From assembly GCF_031143425.1 (NCBI RefSeq), contig NC_090443.1:1059880423-1059944422 (forward strand): 64,000 bases of DNA. Reading direction: 5' to 3'. A model generated the notes under the pieces. The model was not told the DNA's origin, did not search any database, and worked only from the letters and a program-made list of their open reading frames with translations. Numbering within the stretch: position 1 is the stretch's first letter; each line of letters begins with the position of its first letter. Below, one piece after another: positions 1-10,905 of this stretch. Source of the DNA: Pleurodeles waltl (Eukaryota > Chordata > Amphibia > Caudata > Salamandridae). Position numbers and translations under genes: made by a program.

Positions 1-706
1 GAGATCTGGTTTAGCAGTACCCAGGGTCCATAGTGGAGCCACGGGGATGCATGGGATTGGCTCCCCAATGCCAGATTTGCATTGAGGGACAATTCCATGA
101 TCTTAGACATGTTACATGTCCATATTCGGAGTTACCATTGTGAAGCTACATATAGGTATTGGCCTATATGTAGTGCACGCGTGTAATGGTGTCCCCTCAT
201 TCACAACGTCCGGGTAAATGGCCCTGAAGTATGTGGGGGCACCTTTGCTAGTGCAAGGGTGCCCTCACACTTAGTAACTTTGCACCTAACCTTCAGCAAG
301 TAAAGGTTAGACATATAGGTGACTTATAATTTACTTAAGTGCAGTGAAAATGGCTGTGAAATAACGTGTGCGTTATTTCACTCAGGCTGCTGTGGCAGTC
401 CTGTGTAAAGGTTTGTCTGAGCTCCCTATGGGTGGCAAAAGAAATGCTGCAGCCCATAGGGATCTCCTGGAACCCCAATACCCTGGGTACCTAGGTACCA
501 TATACTAGGGAATTATAAGGGTGTTCTAGTGTGCCAATTAAAATTGGTAAAAGTGGTTACTAGCCTATAGTGACAAATTTAAAGGCAGAGAGAGCATAAT
601 CACTGAGGTTCTGGTTAGCAGAGCTCAGTGACACAGTTAGTCACTACACATTGACATATATGTAAAAATGGGGCTAACATGCCAGATAAGATGGTACTTT
701 CCTACA
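1..706 (+). mobile_element. 3' part of a long LTR (family 'TGTAGGA', copy 1)
   Basis: This is the right-hand portion of a repeat seen five times in the window (also 13654-16564, 17093-20028, 49105-53042 and, reversed, 55762-58464). It ends in the shared terminus ACTTTCCTACA at 706, which is the inverted partner of the TGTAGGA that opens complete copies. It includes the shared 'tgaaataacg...cgttatttca' palindrome near 355-382 and the 'aaagaaatgctgcagcccatag' block. The rest lies before the window. TG...CA ends and the 5-bp target duplications of two other copies make it an LTR. No coding sequence is supported. Confidence 0.8.
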
Positions 707-1549
707 GGTATGACAACATGTCCTTCCTGGATCCTTCTCATCACTCCTCCATGAGGAGAGCTAGCTACAGCCATCAATGCTAAGCCAACAGTACTTGAAC
801 GATTTGAGAATGGAGGTGATGGTTAATGACGCCACCTTACGAATGGCATAGGATACGTGACAGTCTGTCTTTGCAAACACAACAAATACTGCCAGAAGAT
901 AAACATTTAAAAGTCCGCTTTAGAGTTCATCCTCCTATAACCATAGTTCCAGGGCCACTTCACTGATCCTCAGACTGTAACTCTCTACTTCAGTTTGGCA
1001 GTCAATGCCCTAAGACCCTAGAAGAAAATGTACTCTTCATTCCCTTTCATTGACTCAAAAGGAACTGTTCCTCTCTTTTTATATTTGAAGACCTTGCCAC
1101 AATACTAACCAAGATGCAGTTTTATACGCATTATCCATAGATATCTGCTGGCAAACTCTGGACTCAGAAAATGTGAAAACAAACAAAATAAAAACCTCCT
1201 GGATCTGCCTCCTGCTACAGGGCTTCTCCTTTATGGTTTTTGCAGCATCTGCTGCTTAACTGAAATAAGGTGAAAGTTTGAAGAGGAATGAACTCCCCTT
1301 CGGTGCTTATGAGACACACCAAATGCAACTGTAAAAATGTGGTGTTCATAACTGAGCAACAGTGACAATACCAAGAGGTCACAATAATAGCTTGACTTTA
1401 ATGTAATCCCATTTGGAAGGTGAAGTTTATTTGCAAGTAGAAGGATCCACCCTTCAGCCTTCACAGAAGTACATTACTGAACAAACAGAACAATCCTCAA
1501 CCTTGAACCCAAGCATGCCAAGCAATAATACACAATGACCCACACTTTG
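707..1549. other. No recognised feature
   Basis: Unique-looking moderately AT-rich sequence. A minus-strand frame at 1231-1464 could encode 77 residues, but it matches no family I recognise and has no supporting context, so I treat it as chance. Confidence 0.5.
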
Positions 1550-2534
1550 ACATCAGCGATAAAAACGACCTACTGCTGTGTCGAAGGCTGCCAAAAGACT
1601 GTCGCCACGGCTACCAGCCGCCGCCATATTATGAAAACAGCCGGATTTCTGCCACAAGAAGGGCGGAAATCCGGCTGTGGCCATACTGGCGGATGGCAGT
1701 AAGGTGGCGCTGCTACCACCAGCAGCACCACGCCAGTAGACTGCCGCTAGCTCTATTATGACAAATAATATGGCCTGGCGGTGTTCTGCTGGAAGGCGCT
1801 GCTGGCGGTGGCAGTGCCCCGTCCCCTCTCCTGCCGGAGGACCTCCTGGATCCAGGTAAGTCGAGTCTCCGTCAAGGGAGGGGGTTGGGGGGTGTTGGGT
1901 TTGTGTGTGGGGGTGTGTGCATGTATGTGTGAGTGTGTGCGTGAATGCGGGTGTGTGTTTAGTGTTGAGTGTGTGTGTGACTGTATTGAAGTGTGAGTGC
2001 GTGACTATATTGAAGTGTGAGTGCGTGAATGTATGGAATTCGGAATGCGTGTCTGCGTGTATGTTTTGAAGTATGTGCAGATGTGTATGTGAATGGACGA
2101 ATCCATGCATGTATGTATGTGTGAAACAGTGTTTGTTTATGTGTGTGTGTTAAGGGGGTGTGGACGTAGGGGGGGTTTAAAGAGGTGGGGTGTGGGGGAC
2201 ACGTACCCGTGACAGGGAAGGAATTCCCTGTCACTGATAGGGCCTACCTGCCACTGATAAGGCCGACTGCCATGGTTTTCGTGGTGTTACTAACTCCATA
2301 AAAACCATGGTGGTAGGCGGGGTCATAATCCTGCAGGCAGCACAATGGCGGCTGCCGGCCTGGAGATGATTATCTCCAGCCCTGTGGCTGCTACCGCCAT
2401 GGCAGTCGGAGTGGTACATTGGCGGGTTGGCTTCAGCCGACCCCCCAATGTCATAATGTGACGGTAAGTACTGCCAGCCTTTTGGCAGCACTATCGGCAC
2501 ATTAACGTCAACCACCGGGGTCATAATGACCCCC
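1550..2534. mobile_element. Non-autonomous Harbinger-like element, left end unclear
   Basis: The right end reads 'ggggtcataatgaccccc' (2517-2534) followed by ATA at 2535-2537. Its inverse has the GGGGGTCATTA start typical of the Harbinger ends elsewhere in the window (9487, 53300, 63226). The interior has GC-rich inverted repeats such as 'cagccggatttc...gaaatccggctg' (about 1640-1675) and a GT-rich tract (1880-2160), like the GT-rich tracts near the ends of the two large Harbinger elements. I cannot find a matching left terminus or target duplication, so the left boundary (about 1530-1560) is a guess. Long frames here come from the GT-rich tract. Confidence 0.6.
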
Positions 2535-2645
2535 ATAATGGCTAAGCATTCTGTGGACCTTGCCTTTGAGGGGTGGAATGTTACTGATAGAATGTACGGG
2601 AGGTTGGAATGTGTGTTCTGTTATCATACTAACTGTGCCAGCAAA
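2535..2645. other. Flank between Harbinger-like end and Gypsy remnant
   Basis: Short spacer. It may belong to the Gypsy remnant into which the preceding element inserted. Nothing definite is seen. Confidence 0.3.
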
Positions 2646-3600
2646 TTATGCTGCTTGGTCGGTCGTGTTTCCTGTACTCGGAATAAACTTCTGAACACAC
2701 TGCTTACCTGCCTTTCCTTTGTGTCTACGCCTCATACTCTTTCTCCAGTGTCTCATGAGGATATATATAGGGATAATTTTCCTACTGATGTATACTATTG
2801 AATGAGTCCCATCACTAAATTTCTGGAATATGACGGCCTCCAGACCTGTCCATATGCTTAGGTTTTCTAAACAAAAAACCTGGAATGATGGCACCTCAGT
2901 ACTGGATCCTAGGAGAGCACTCTTTTCATGGATCCTGCTCCACTTAACACCATGACTGACTGGGCATAGATTTAATTAACAAATCAATGATGCATGATGT
3001 CATGTTAGGGAAATTCTGAATAAACCTTCAGTAATATATACCAGACCAAGAAACAATCTTACCTCTTTCATGGTTTGTGTTCTTGGTATTTTCTAAAGAG
3101 TATACATTTTTTCACCTGGGGTTATATTTTTCTCTTTCAAAGGATATACCCAAATATTTTACTTGACAGGCAACAAAGGTTAAATTAGCAGGTACAAAGT
3201 TAGTCCAGTATTTTTAGACTCGATTTAAGTGCTTGAGGTGTGACTTCAAGTAGGACTAAAAATGACCACATCATTCAGCTACATCTGGGCATCTCCTAAT
3301 GGGGTATTAGTATGCTCTCTAACAATTGGAAGGTTGCTGGGGCCATGTGTAATCCTACACAGTCTTGGGAAAGTTATAATATAAGCAGATTCATGGTGAT
3401 CTGTAGCTCTGCAGGGTATTTGTCAAAATTCTTCTAAGATCTAGGATGTTATTTAACTCTACATCACCTAATTCATATACTATTCAATTGAGAGAAATCT
3501 ATACAAAAACATACAGTGGTGTCATGTTTTGGCACAATCATAATAGCATATGGCCAACTGACGTATTGTCTCTTTCCTCTTCCCCCATATTATCCATTAA
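2646..3600 (-). pseudogene. Decayed Gypsy-type pol: reverse transcriptase then RNase H
   Basis: Conceptual translation of the minus strand, with many stops and shifts, shows Gypsy landmarks in the correct order. Near 3580-3480 there is a finger segment resembling IMIVPKHDTTVCF. Near 3350-3300 there is APATFQ, the usual 'APATFQ' motif before the catalytic palm. Near 3270 a broken DD segment is followed by a thumb-like VKYLG (about 3155). At 2894-2646 an 82-residue open frame contains GLEAVIFQKFSDG and HSIVYISRK, which match the RNase H start of Gypsy polyproteins (alternating 'GLGAVL' and 'YxSRKL'). RT upstream of RNase H on the minus strand fits Ty3/Gypsy. No intact domain remains and no LTR pair could be assigned. 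Family assignment is confident; boundaries are approximate. Confidence 0.7.
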
Positions 3601-4135
3601 CATTTTTTCGAGGTTGTAAAGGGCTACTATCCTATTTGTAGGAGTCACTATCTTGTTTTCTTATAATACAGTCACGTTTGGTAAATTAAAATATAGATAG
3701 CATTTAAAGGTAGTATTAAAAAGTCTAAATCTTGCTACCGTGAGGGGGGTGATTGAGACTCAGTTAACCTTTTTTGGTCAACAACTTAGGGGGAGCTTTT
3801 ATGGAGCCATTTCAGTGACATCTCTAGGCATGTTATTTTAGCAACTCGGCCTGCTGCTTATGCCCTTTAACCTAGGAACATTTTAATCTGCTTCATTTTA
3901 TTATTCTAAAATTGGCCACATTTGTGGTTGTGTTTTGTTTTCTTTATCCAGTTGCCCTTTTGCCTAGGAGAGCATGATATTCTTTTTCACTCTGTGCTTT
4001 CCTCAAGAATGCAGTGAGATAGGATTGTTGGCACAAGTGAGACACTGAATCGCTAACATTCACAGAAACACACATATTTTACGTGGGGATATTTTCTGAG
4101 AACATCAATTGTTTTATTATAAAAACACTTCCCTG
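3601..4135. other. AT-rich stretch, possibly more of the Gypsy remnant
   Basis: AT-rich sequence with no recognisable motif beyond the Gypsy RT start. It may hold the decayed upstream part of that element or the flank of the retroviral repeat that follows. Confidence 0.35.
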
Positions 4136-4782
4136 TCCGATACACGTTAGAGGGAGGTTCCAGCCAGATGACCATGACCTCATGCTATCTGACTTCGTTA
4201 CAGCTGCTTCCTGGCCTTCATGGGGATGATGTCTCTATTGATACCAGGCCTCTCTTCACCACTGTCATATTCAGCCATGGAGGATGATGCCTTCCTAGGG
4301 GGCAATCCTGAAGGGCGGATTAGGGCATATCCTCCTGTGCTCTAACATAGCTTAGGTAGAAATTGCATAATGTGCATAGTGACAGTCTGGTGGCACTGTT
4401 CCTGTGTTTCACTTTCCTTGTCACCATTTTGCTTGAAATGTGTTTCATCATTATAATATTGCATTTCATGCTGTTTTATCTGAGACGCAGCTGATTCAAT
4501 AACTCTTATTGAACCAGTTCCTGCCTCTCTTTGTCTTTGCATGTGTGAGACTAATGTAACCGAGAGAAAAGGAAGAGATCTGATCCACCACAATTTCCCT
4601 TAGAAGTCATCATGTCATGCGCCCATTTGCCACAAATCATCCCAGCTCTTGAACAGAGATGAGCCACTGCTAGGCTTATAGTTGTCACATGGTGTGGGAT
4701 TGGACTCAGTTCCCCACAATTCAGGTGATGCTGCCACTCAAAATCCAGCAGCCTCATTGGTAAAATGAGAACCAATGTGACA
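4136..4782 (+). repeat. ~600-bp repeat, presumed 5' LTR of an endogenous retrovirus
   Basis: This stretch matches 21258-21860 in the same orientation over most of its length, starting at 'gttagagggaggttccagccagatga' and running to 'cagcagcctcattggta'. A direct repeat of this size flanking pol and env sequence is what two LTRs look like. The downstream copy has AATAAA (about 21632) where this copy has AATAAC. A possible but weak primer-binding site starts TGGCTCC at 4783, just after a CA. Only ~50 bp separates the repeat from mid-RT sequence, so leader, gag and the start of pol have been deleted. Alternatively it could be a duplicated env 3' segment. Confidence 0.55.
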
Positions 4783-4829
4783 TGGCTCCACCAATGTTTG
4801 GTCAGGCACTGATTTTTGGTACTTCCTGA

Positions 4830-5500
4830 GAATCTCTGTCTCACTACGTGCTAAAGACACCTCAATACTGTATACGGAGATGTCCACGGTATTGAGGATT
4901 TCCTCCTCAGTTAGGTAGGTAGTACCTATCCAATGCTGTAGGTTGTTTAAGCTTGAACCTTAAAAGAATCAGTTCCCATTTTGGTGTCCTTATCTCTGAA
5001 CATATATAGTTGTGGGATTTGCCGAAATAGGCTGCAAATTTAATTTAGAAAAAAACAATTATGGTCATCCTTTGTGTCCTATTTTTTGGATACAAATTAT
5101 CAGACAAGAGCCGAGCCCCCCAATTTTTAGAAAAACATGCACAACTGCAACCACCAAACACTATCAAAAAGCTCCAGTCGCTGTTGGGCTTTTTAAACTT
5201 TGACAGAACTTACTTTCCAGATTATGCACAAAGCATTAAACCATTATATGACTTAATACGTCCTGACTTTTCAAGTAAATATTGGATAGCTGAACACACT
5301 CATTCTCAGAGCATTGCAACAAGACATACCTGCAGCTAAACAATTATACAAACGAAACAGCAGAACACATTTGGTCATCAGAGTAATTGCTGGTGCCATT
5401 GGTTTCACCTATGTAATATTCAATGAAGGTGATACCGTCCCTATTGCATACAAATCACATTTGTATTCCACAACTGAACAATGATTTGCTCCCACAGAAT
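4830..5500 (+). pseudogene. Endogenous retrovirus pol: end of reverse transcriptase and connection region
   Basis: Frames with several shifts and stops. Near 4830-4910 there is a broken palm segment. At 5061-5320 an open frame contains a thumb/connection segment of the 'LQSLLGFLNF...PLYDLI' type seen in retroviral and retroelement RTs just before RNase H. From 5330 the sequence continues in another frame toward an 'ATE/PTE' segment at about 5490. There is no intact RT: the N-terminal half and the YxDD core are deleted or broken. It sits directly upstream of the RNase H frame. The combination of RNase H type, integrase and an env leader with a membrane segment suggests a spuma- or ERV-L-like lineage, but that is only a guess. 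Confidence 0.65.
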
Positions 5501-5511
5501 AATTCCGACTG

Positions 5512-6279
5512 GTGTTTAGCTGGCTGTTATTAAAGAGAGACCTCTGGCCCAGGGGAATCGCATCATTGTTGTATCTCCGATTCCAGCCCTTTAGTCTGTC
5601 ACTAAAGCCAGCGTTCCTAACGATGAGGCACTACATCCACATTGCAACGTCTCTGATGGCCAATTATGTTGACTATGTTTTTGACTGGAAATTACAAACT
5701 CAAGAATTTCTACAATGCGAACTTGAATACCCAGCTCCGGCAAACATATTGCCTATTGAACAATATCAAATAAATATGTACACTAATGGCTCAGCCCAAC
5801 ATGCAGCAGACACTAAACATCAATACTCCGCCGCTTGTGCGGTTGTGAGTGACTACATGAAGGATGGTGAATTCCAACCACAACACACTTACACGCAGAC
5901 CTTAGAAGACTGCACTGCACAACTGGCAGAGCTCAAGACTCTGTTGATGCCATTGGAACACACGGATCCAGGACATTTAACATTAATCATCTGTGATTCG
6001 TATTACTGTGTCCAGTCCCTCAATGAATACCTGCATTACTGGTGCCAGAATGGGTTCAGAGATTCAAAAGATAACACCATTAAGCACAGACTCCTATGGG
6101 GGAAAGTAGCGGATCTGAAAGAAACGATACCCAATGTCCATGTAGTTCATACATTGGGACATCAACGTTTTGGAATACACGTCACTGGCAATACCTTGGC
6201 TGATGAAGTGGCCAAGTTAGCAGCAGCTTCGGCTTCTGTTACTGCAATAAATTGTTTGCGGACGAGATTGGATAATTAA
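5512..6279 (+). pseudogene. Endogenous retrovirus pol: RNase H domain
   Basis: The longest surviving frame of the provirus (255 codons, without a start codon of its own significance). RNase H should digest the RNA strand of the RNA-DNA hybrid during reverse transcription. Visible active-site positions are a Glu in AQLAELKTL, an Asp in IICDSYY and the last Asp in GNTLADE. The first catalytic Asp is missing: the strand-1 motif reads YTNGSA where families have YTDGSA. A 'HTLGHQR' segment precedes the final Asp, as in retroviral RNase H. It follows the RT connection and precedes integrase. The Asn replacement and surrounding stops mark it as inactive. Confidence 0.75.
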
Positions 6280-6379
6280 ACACTGGCAGCTGTGAAAGCT
6301 ACAGTTGAACGCAAGACCATGGCAAAGGCATATCCTGCAAATATTCCTACCAGATATAAAGCCTCAATATTGCATTATT

Positions 6380-7029
6380 AACAATACCAGGGTGGGAGAT
6401 CGGGTGATCCTCAAAAAGATCAAAGACCTGAGTTGATTAAAGCATCGCATAAGGGAGTTGCTTCTGCCCATGCTGTTGCAGAGGATACTATTTAACTCCT
6501 ACAAGCACGTTATTGGTGGCCAGATCTAAACAAACAGATCAAACAATATGTCCTTTTCTGTAACATCTGTCAGCAAATAAAAGGGTCCACCGTTAAACGC
6601 CCACCTCAGACACCCCTCTTAATTTCCAACAAACCCCTGCAATGTGTGTACCTGAACCATTGTGGTCCCTTGAGACCTGACGGTGCATACAAATACATCC
6701 TAGTCGCTGTTGACTCATGCTCAAGATTTTCTATGGGTATGAACACAACATTTGTCTGACACACAAACTGTTATTAAAGATCTGCAAGTCTTGGCACATA
6801 TACAGTTGTGGCTTCCACTCGGACCAAGGCCCTGCTTTTGCCTCAAGGGCATTCAGGGACACCATGGCTTTTTTAGGGGTCCAACTGCATTATTTGTCTC
6901 TGTATCATCCTGAGGGAAACAGTGTTGTGGTGCGAAGGAACCGGGACTTAAAGCAATCCTTAACAACTAGAGTATTAGGCACGGGCTGTAGTTGGCTTAA
7001 TCACCTGCATGGAGTACAGAAAGCATTTA
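6380..7029 (+). pseudogene. Endogenous retrovirus pol: integrase zinc-binding and core domains
   Basis: Integrase would insert viral DNA into the host chromosome. About 6440-6585 encodes an HHCC-type zinc-binding segment (two His in the SHKGVASAH region, two Cys in CNICQQ). The core follows: first catalytic Asp in AVDSCSRF (about 6700), second in HSDQGPAF (about 6825). The third catalytic position should be the Glu before RRNRDLK. Here the codon encodes Val (VVVRRN, about 6930), a second knocked-out active site in this provirus. Several frameshifts and stops lie between these motifs. The reading is cut at 7029 by a Harbinger MITE and resumes at 7505. Confidence 0.75.
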
Positions 7030-7504
7030 GGCCCTCATTATATGGAGGTTGCACCTCCAACAGGCTGGTGGTGCAATCTTGGGTATTACGACCGCAGCAG
7101 AAGCGCTGCGGTCGTACCGCCGGGACCGACGGTTTACCGCCACAGTGGTCCCGGTGGATTTAATCAGCCAGGGCAGCGCTGCTCGAGTCCCCTTTCTGCC
7201 TGCCTTTTCATGGCGGTAGGAACCGGGTGAAAAGGGGAGTCGCGGGCCCCTGGGGGCCCTTGCACTGCCCATGCCCTGGCACAGCCCCACACAGCTTTTC
7301 ACTGTCTGCAAAGCAGACAGTGAAAAGCGTGACGGGTGCAACTGCACCTGTCGCACGGGCGCAACACCGCCGGCTACATTTGGAGCCGGCTCCCATGTTG
7401 CGGGCCAGCGGGTATGTCATAATGGCCCCCGCAGGAGTGCGGCCGCACATCGGTTACAACTTGGCAGGTGGCGCTTGCCGTTCGTCAATGTTGTAATAAG
7501 GGCC
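7030..7504. mobile_element. Harbinger MITE, 475 bp, inserted in the provirus integrase
   Basis: The left end reads GGCCCTCATTATA and the right end is TGTTGTAATAAGGGCC, which are inverted partners. It is flanked by TTA on both sides (7027-7029 and 7505-7507), the usual Harbinger 3-bp target duplication. The inside is a string of hairpins: a 'cgaccgcagcagaagcgctgcggtcg' stem (about 7089-7114), a 'cttttcactgtctgc...gcagacagtgaaaag' stem (about 7297-7326), and a 'gacgggtgcaactgcacctgtc' stem. The same modules occur in the MITEs at 53300 and 63226. Open frames on both strands result from the palindromes and are not genes. Confidence 0.9.
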
Positions 7505-7935
7505 TTAATAATATGCCCAGAAGGTCCCTTGGAGGGCATACCCCATATGAATGCCTGTTCGGAACACAGATGTATGTTCAAGATCTTGATTGTCCTGGCA
7601 AATAGACGACAGATACACGTTTTGACATAAATCAAAGTGCCACTGCCTTGCAGGACTTACAACAGTTCCTTGATGACAACACATCTGCCAGTGTCGCCTC
7701 CTTGAGAATAGGGGATGCACCAATAACACCAACTGGCTGGATTCCAAAAGTTGGGAGTCTAGTGCATGACAAGATTGTTGTGAAAAAGGAGTTTGGTCCT
7801 TCTTATCGTGCACCGGTTCCAGTCCTGGGAATACATGGTGCCTGAACTGTTATTCTATCACCGCTGCCTGGTTCAAAAGAAAATCTCTTTGTCTCCATTG
7901 ACAATGTCAAGCTACAATATATGATAGATCCTGCA
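7505..7935 (+). pseudogene. Endogenous retrovirus pol: integrase C-terminal part
   Basis: Integrase reading resumes after the MITE with a conserved 'GG.TPYE.LFG' segment (about 7528-7560). A linker and a small beta-rich C-terminal domain follow (about 7690-7930, open from 7648 to 7845, then one stop). A segment GSLVHDKIVVKK lies where retroviral integrases carry the SH3-like DNA-binding domain. Two stops interrupt it. Its perfect continuity across the MITE confirms that the MITE arrived after the provirus. Confidence 0.65.
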
Positions 7936-8007
7936 CAGCAGTCCTTGAGGACTCCTGTGTAGTACCCAACTCCCTCTACTACAGACCAGGATGCTCCTCC
8001 ACAGGTT

Positions 8008-8520
8008 TTGAGCAGCAACGCTGACACCTCTCCAAGCTTGGGGAGGGTAGAAAATGATCTTTTTTTAGTCCTATTAATCTCTTCTGTGACAAGTAATGTC
8101 AACAATATCGAGCAATTTTACTCAAATTCAACTCAAACCAATGGTATAGTCTGCAATGAACCATCAAGGGAGACTTCTGCCGGCTCTCCTCTTTCAAAAA
8201 CTGCACCAGTTTTTGCACAAACTACTTCTGGCTATTTTGCCAATATCAATGACACTTTTTCCAACGTATCTGCCTCTTCTCCAACAAGAATGTCAAGAAC
8301 ACATAAGATGATATATTGGCTCAAAATGAGCTATTTCATTCTTCTGTATAATTATCTGTGACTCTTAACTGTACTTGCCTTTCTTCTTTGGATTGGGTTT
8401 GTCATTGTCTTTTTTATAATAATACATGGCCATTACCTTCCTGAACGCTCTAAAGTTGAACTGGTGGAAGAGGTTCTAAAACCACATTTTTCCTCCAATA
8501 AGGTCTGCAGAGACTAGTCC
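8008..8520 (+). pseudogene. Endogenous retrovirus env: N-terminal leader with membrane segment
   Basis: A 117-codon frame runs to 8361, one stop interrupts it, and the same frame continues to about 8515. It is Ser/Thr/Asn-rich. After a basic patch (SRTHKM) comes a long hydrophobic stretch of roughly 25 residues (about 8365-8435), then a charged segment. A long leader with an internal membrane anchor directly after pol suggests an env signal/leader region of complex-retrovirus type. This is inferred from position and hydropathy only. One in-frame stop lies inside the hydrophobic segment. Confidence 0.5.
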
Positions 8521-9486
8521 CTAATGAACATTTCTGTTATACCAATTCCTGGTGGGATTGTTTGGGATAAAGTTATGATATATATATATATGGCCCGACA
8601 GAGGTTTTTCAAATTCTATATGTATTTAATTTTTCAATGAATGATGTTATGACACCTCGAGTTGTTTCTGATGATTGCGCGTGTGAAAGCAGTTGATTCT
8701 ATGTTATCTGAATTAGAACATTCTACTGTATTTGAAAGGGAAGATGTTTAGCAATCAAAAGAAAATTATGGAGATATGTTCTGTTATAATTAATATAGAC
8801 ATCATTACATTTACAGAGCAAGTGTACCCCAGAGACAATTTTTAATCACACACAATGGGAACATTGTCCAACTCTTCCAATGGGGAGTTTGAAAACATTC
8901 TCTGAAAAGTTTGCATATTGTTCTGGGCACAATGTTAAAAATGCTGTTGTATTATTTTAAAATGCCAGTGATGGAAATGCAACATATCTTATTAACTGAT
9001 ACATAATCTATTTATTCTCATTACTTTAGTTCCTGGTTAGCTGTAGAAGGGTATGATTATTGGCTGAAGTTGATTGATTTGAAGAGTGTATGGGGAACTA
9101 AAAATTGGCAAATAGGGGGAGAGGAAGCTTTATTTAGAGCATGTCTGATACCTGTTCAAATTACATTTTTTAAATGAAACTATACAACAAACAGGTTGCC
9201 TAGGCTTTGCAAAAATTAAGGATTTGAATGTGGCCAGTATCCCTGCCCCCTGCTAAATTTTATGAATGACAAAAATACACAAATGCAAATGAAGATCAGC
9301 TCTATGGATGGGTCCACAATGGAACATTTAACTCATCACTTTCTCGTCCTGACGAGTGGTTATTGTGGCCAGTGGACACAAATAGTTGTCATGCACGTTT
9401 TGTTAACTCCACAGGGGTTTTTTAAATTAATAAACCAGACCCTTGCTATGTGTCATTAGAACATTTGGGTGTATTAACAACATATA
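8521..9486 (+). pseudogene. Endogenous retrovirus env: decayed surface-subunit region
   Basis: Many stops and shifts, but several short frames carry closely spaced N-x-S/T sites and cysteines (for example NHT, NAS, NAT, NGT, NSS and NST between about 8840 and 9410), consistent with a glycoprotein. A short (AT)n run sits at 8577-8592. Large element A interrupts the region at 9487. A compatible frame with another NNT site continues after the element at 21118, so the env region is split across 11.6 kb. Confidence 0.45.
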
Positions 9487-9825
9487 GGGGGTCATTACAA
9501 GTTTGGCGGTCACAGTACCGCCATGTTGGCGGCGGCCATCATACCGCCAAGAGACTGGCAGAGAAGACCGCCAAATTATGACCATGGAGGTATTCACAAC
9601 TGAATACAGCCAATCCACTACCGGCACTGCCAGTGCAGTCAGCTCACCACGGATATCGGTAGCCACCTTCTGACCAGCACACATCATGTTTTCATTGGAC
9701 AGATTATGAGGCTGTACACCCCCAAGGTTTCCGCCGCGGTCGCACCACCATGGAAACGCTAGTGGAAACCAACTCTAGAAAAGGAGACACTCCCTTTCAG
9801 GAAGCCATACTTGACCAGAGCTGCC

Positions 9826-9891
9826 ATGGAACAAGAACTACACGTCCTCCCACTGCTCCTGCTCACCCTACAACTCTGGAACCTGTGACGA
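9826..9891 (+). pseudogene. Harbinger A transposase leader exon (degenerate)
   Basis: ATGGAACAAGAACTACA encodes MEQELHVLPLLLLTLQLWN and then meets a stop. It occupies the same place as the leader exon of element B (29499-29581; MEPELQILSAIVFLLLY), namely a Met-Glu-x-Glu-Leu start followed by a hydrophobic run and a basic tail. Here the basic tail and splice donor are lost behind the stop. Assignment rests on the parallel with B. Confidence 0.5.
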
Positions 9892-9944
9892 AGACACCAA
9901 CCCTAAATACGCACACTTACCTGCCATTGTTGTAATTTGTGAAA

Positions 9945-10580
9945 GTACCTACACACACACACACACACCATATACATCCAGCATGGGTGGTGAGGTTAAC
10001 ACACACGTACCCCCACATTGCTACACACATTCACACACAGCCACATGCACACACGCACACACATACTGCACACACTACACCCAACACACACTCCCAAAAC
10101 ACACACCAACCTGCAGACACACAGCACTGGCACAGTTGAACACAACAATACACAACACCACCAAATCACACAACTACACCACAACCGCAACATCTCAAAC
10201 ACTTTGGCAAGCAACCACAATACACACCTCCACCAGACGCTACATAAATACAACAACACGTAACAACAGCTGACAACCAATACACACAATCACACAGCCA
10301 TACAACGAAGCATTCGTCATACCATGCAAACACACCACACAATGCTTCTGATATACCAGTCGCCGCACACAGTACAACCACTCCAGGGTATACAACACTA
10401 CCGAGAACACATGTCAACACAAACAATATACACAATAACAACATACCTGCATGTTCCAAACACAAACATGTCCTACACACAATACACAGCCATTACTGAG
10501 GGACTTTTGCCAGGGCCACACCTACACATGGGCCCAGACACAACTGCTAGCATAACCAACACACACACAAGACTTTTGTG
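9945..10580. repeat. CA-rich simple-sequence tract inside Harbinger A
   Basis: Dense CACACA and ACAC variants with CAACA-type interruptions. Long frames on both strands through here are artefacts of the repeat. Element B has a shorter CA-rich tract at the same place (29630-29730). Confidence 0.9.
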
Positions 10581-10905
10581 CACAAGCTAGAGCAGGGAGG
10601 ACCAAACCAGCCATATGTAATGAAAGGCAGGACAAATATGTGACAATGTAACCAACAACTGGTTTGGCCCAGATATATTAGAAAATTAAAAATGCCAATA
10701 AATAAATAACTTTGTACAATACAAAAGGCCATAGGCCAGTCCAGACAGCAATGTGCACAATGCGCAAATGGCTGTTATGTGTGCCCCTACATGACTCCAG
10801 ACTGCTATATGACCTCCACAGTGTAGGGGCATCAAGGGGGCAGGCAAGTACCTCAGAGATAGAGGGGCAGAGGGAGAGGATTTGGGCTTGAGTTTTGGAG
10901 GGGGG
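10581..10905. other. Element A spacer before the Myb-1 tail
   Basis: No gene seen. The sequence lies downstream of the minus-strand Myb-1 stop codon, so it would hold that gene's 3' untranslated region. It includes AATAAATAA-type sequence near 10695. Confidence 0.4.

Noticed and set aside
1553..2110. 185-codon His/Thr-rich minus-strand frame
   Set aside because: It is produced by an interrupted GT-rich tract at the end of a Harbinger-like element; no domain.
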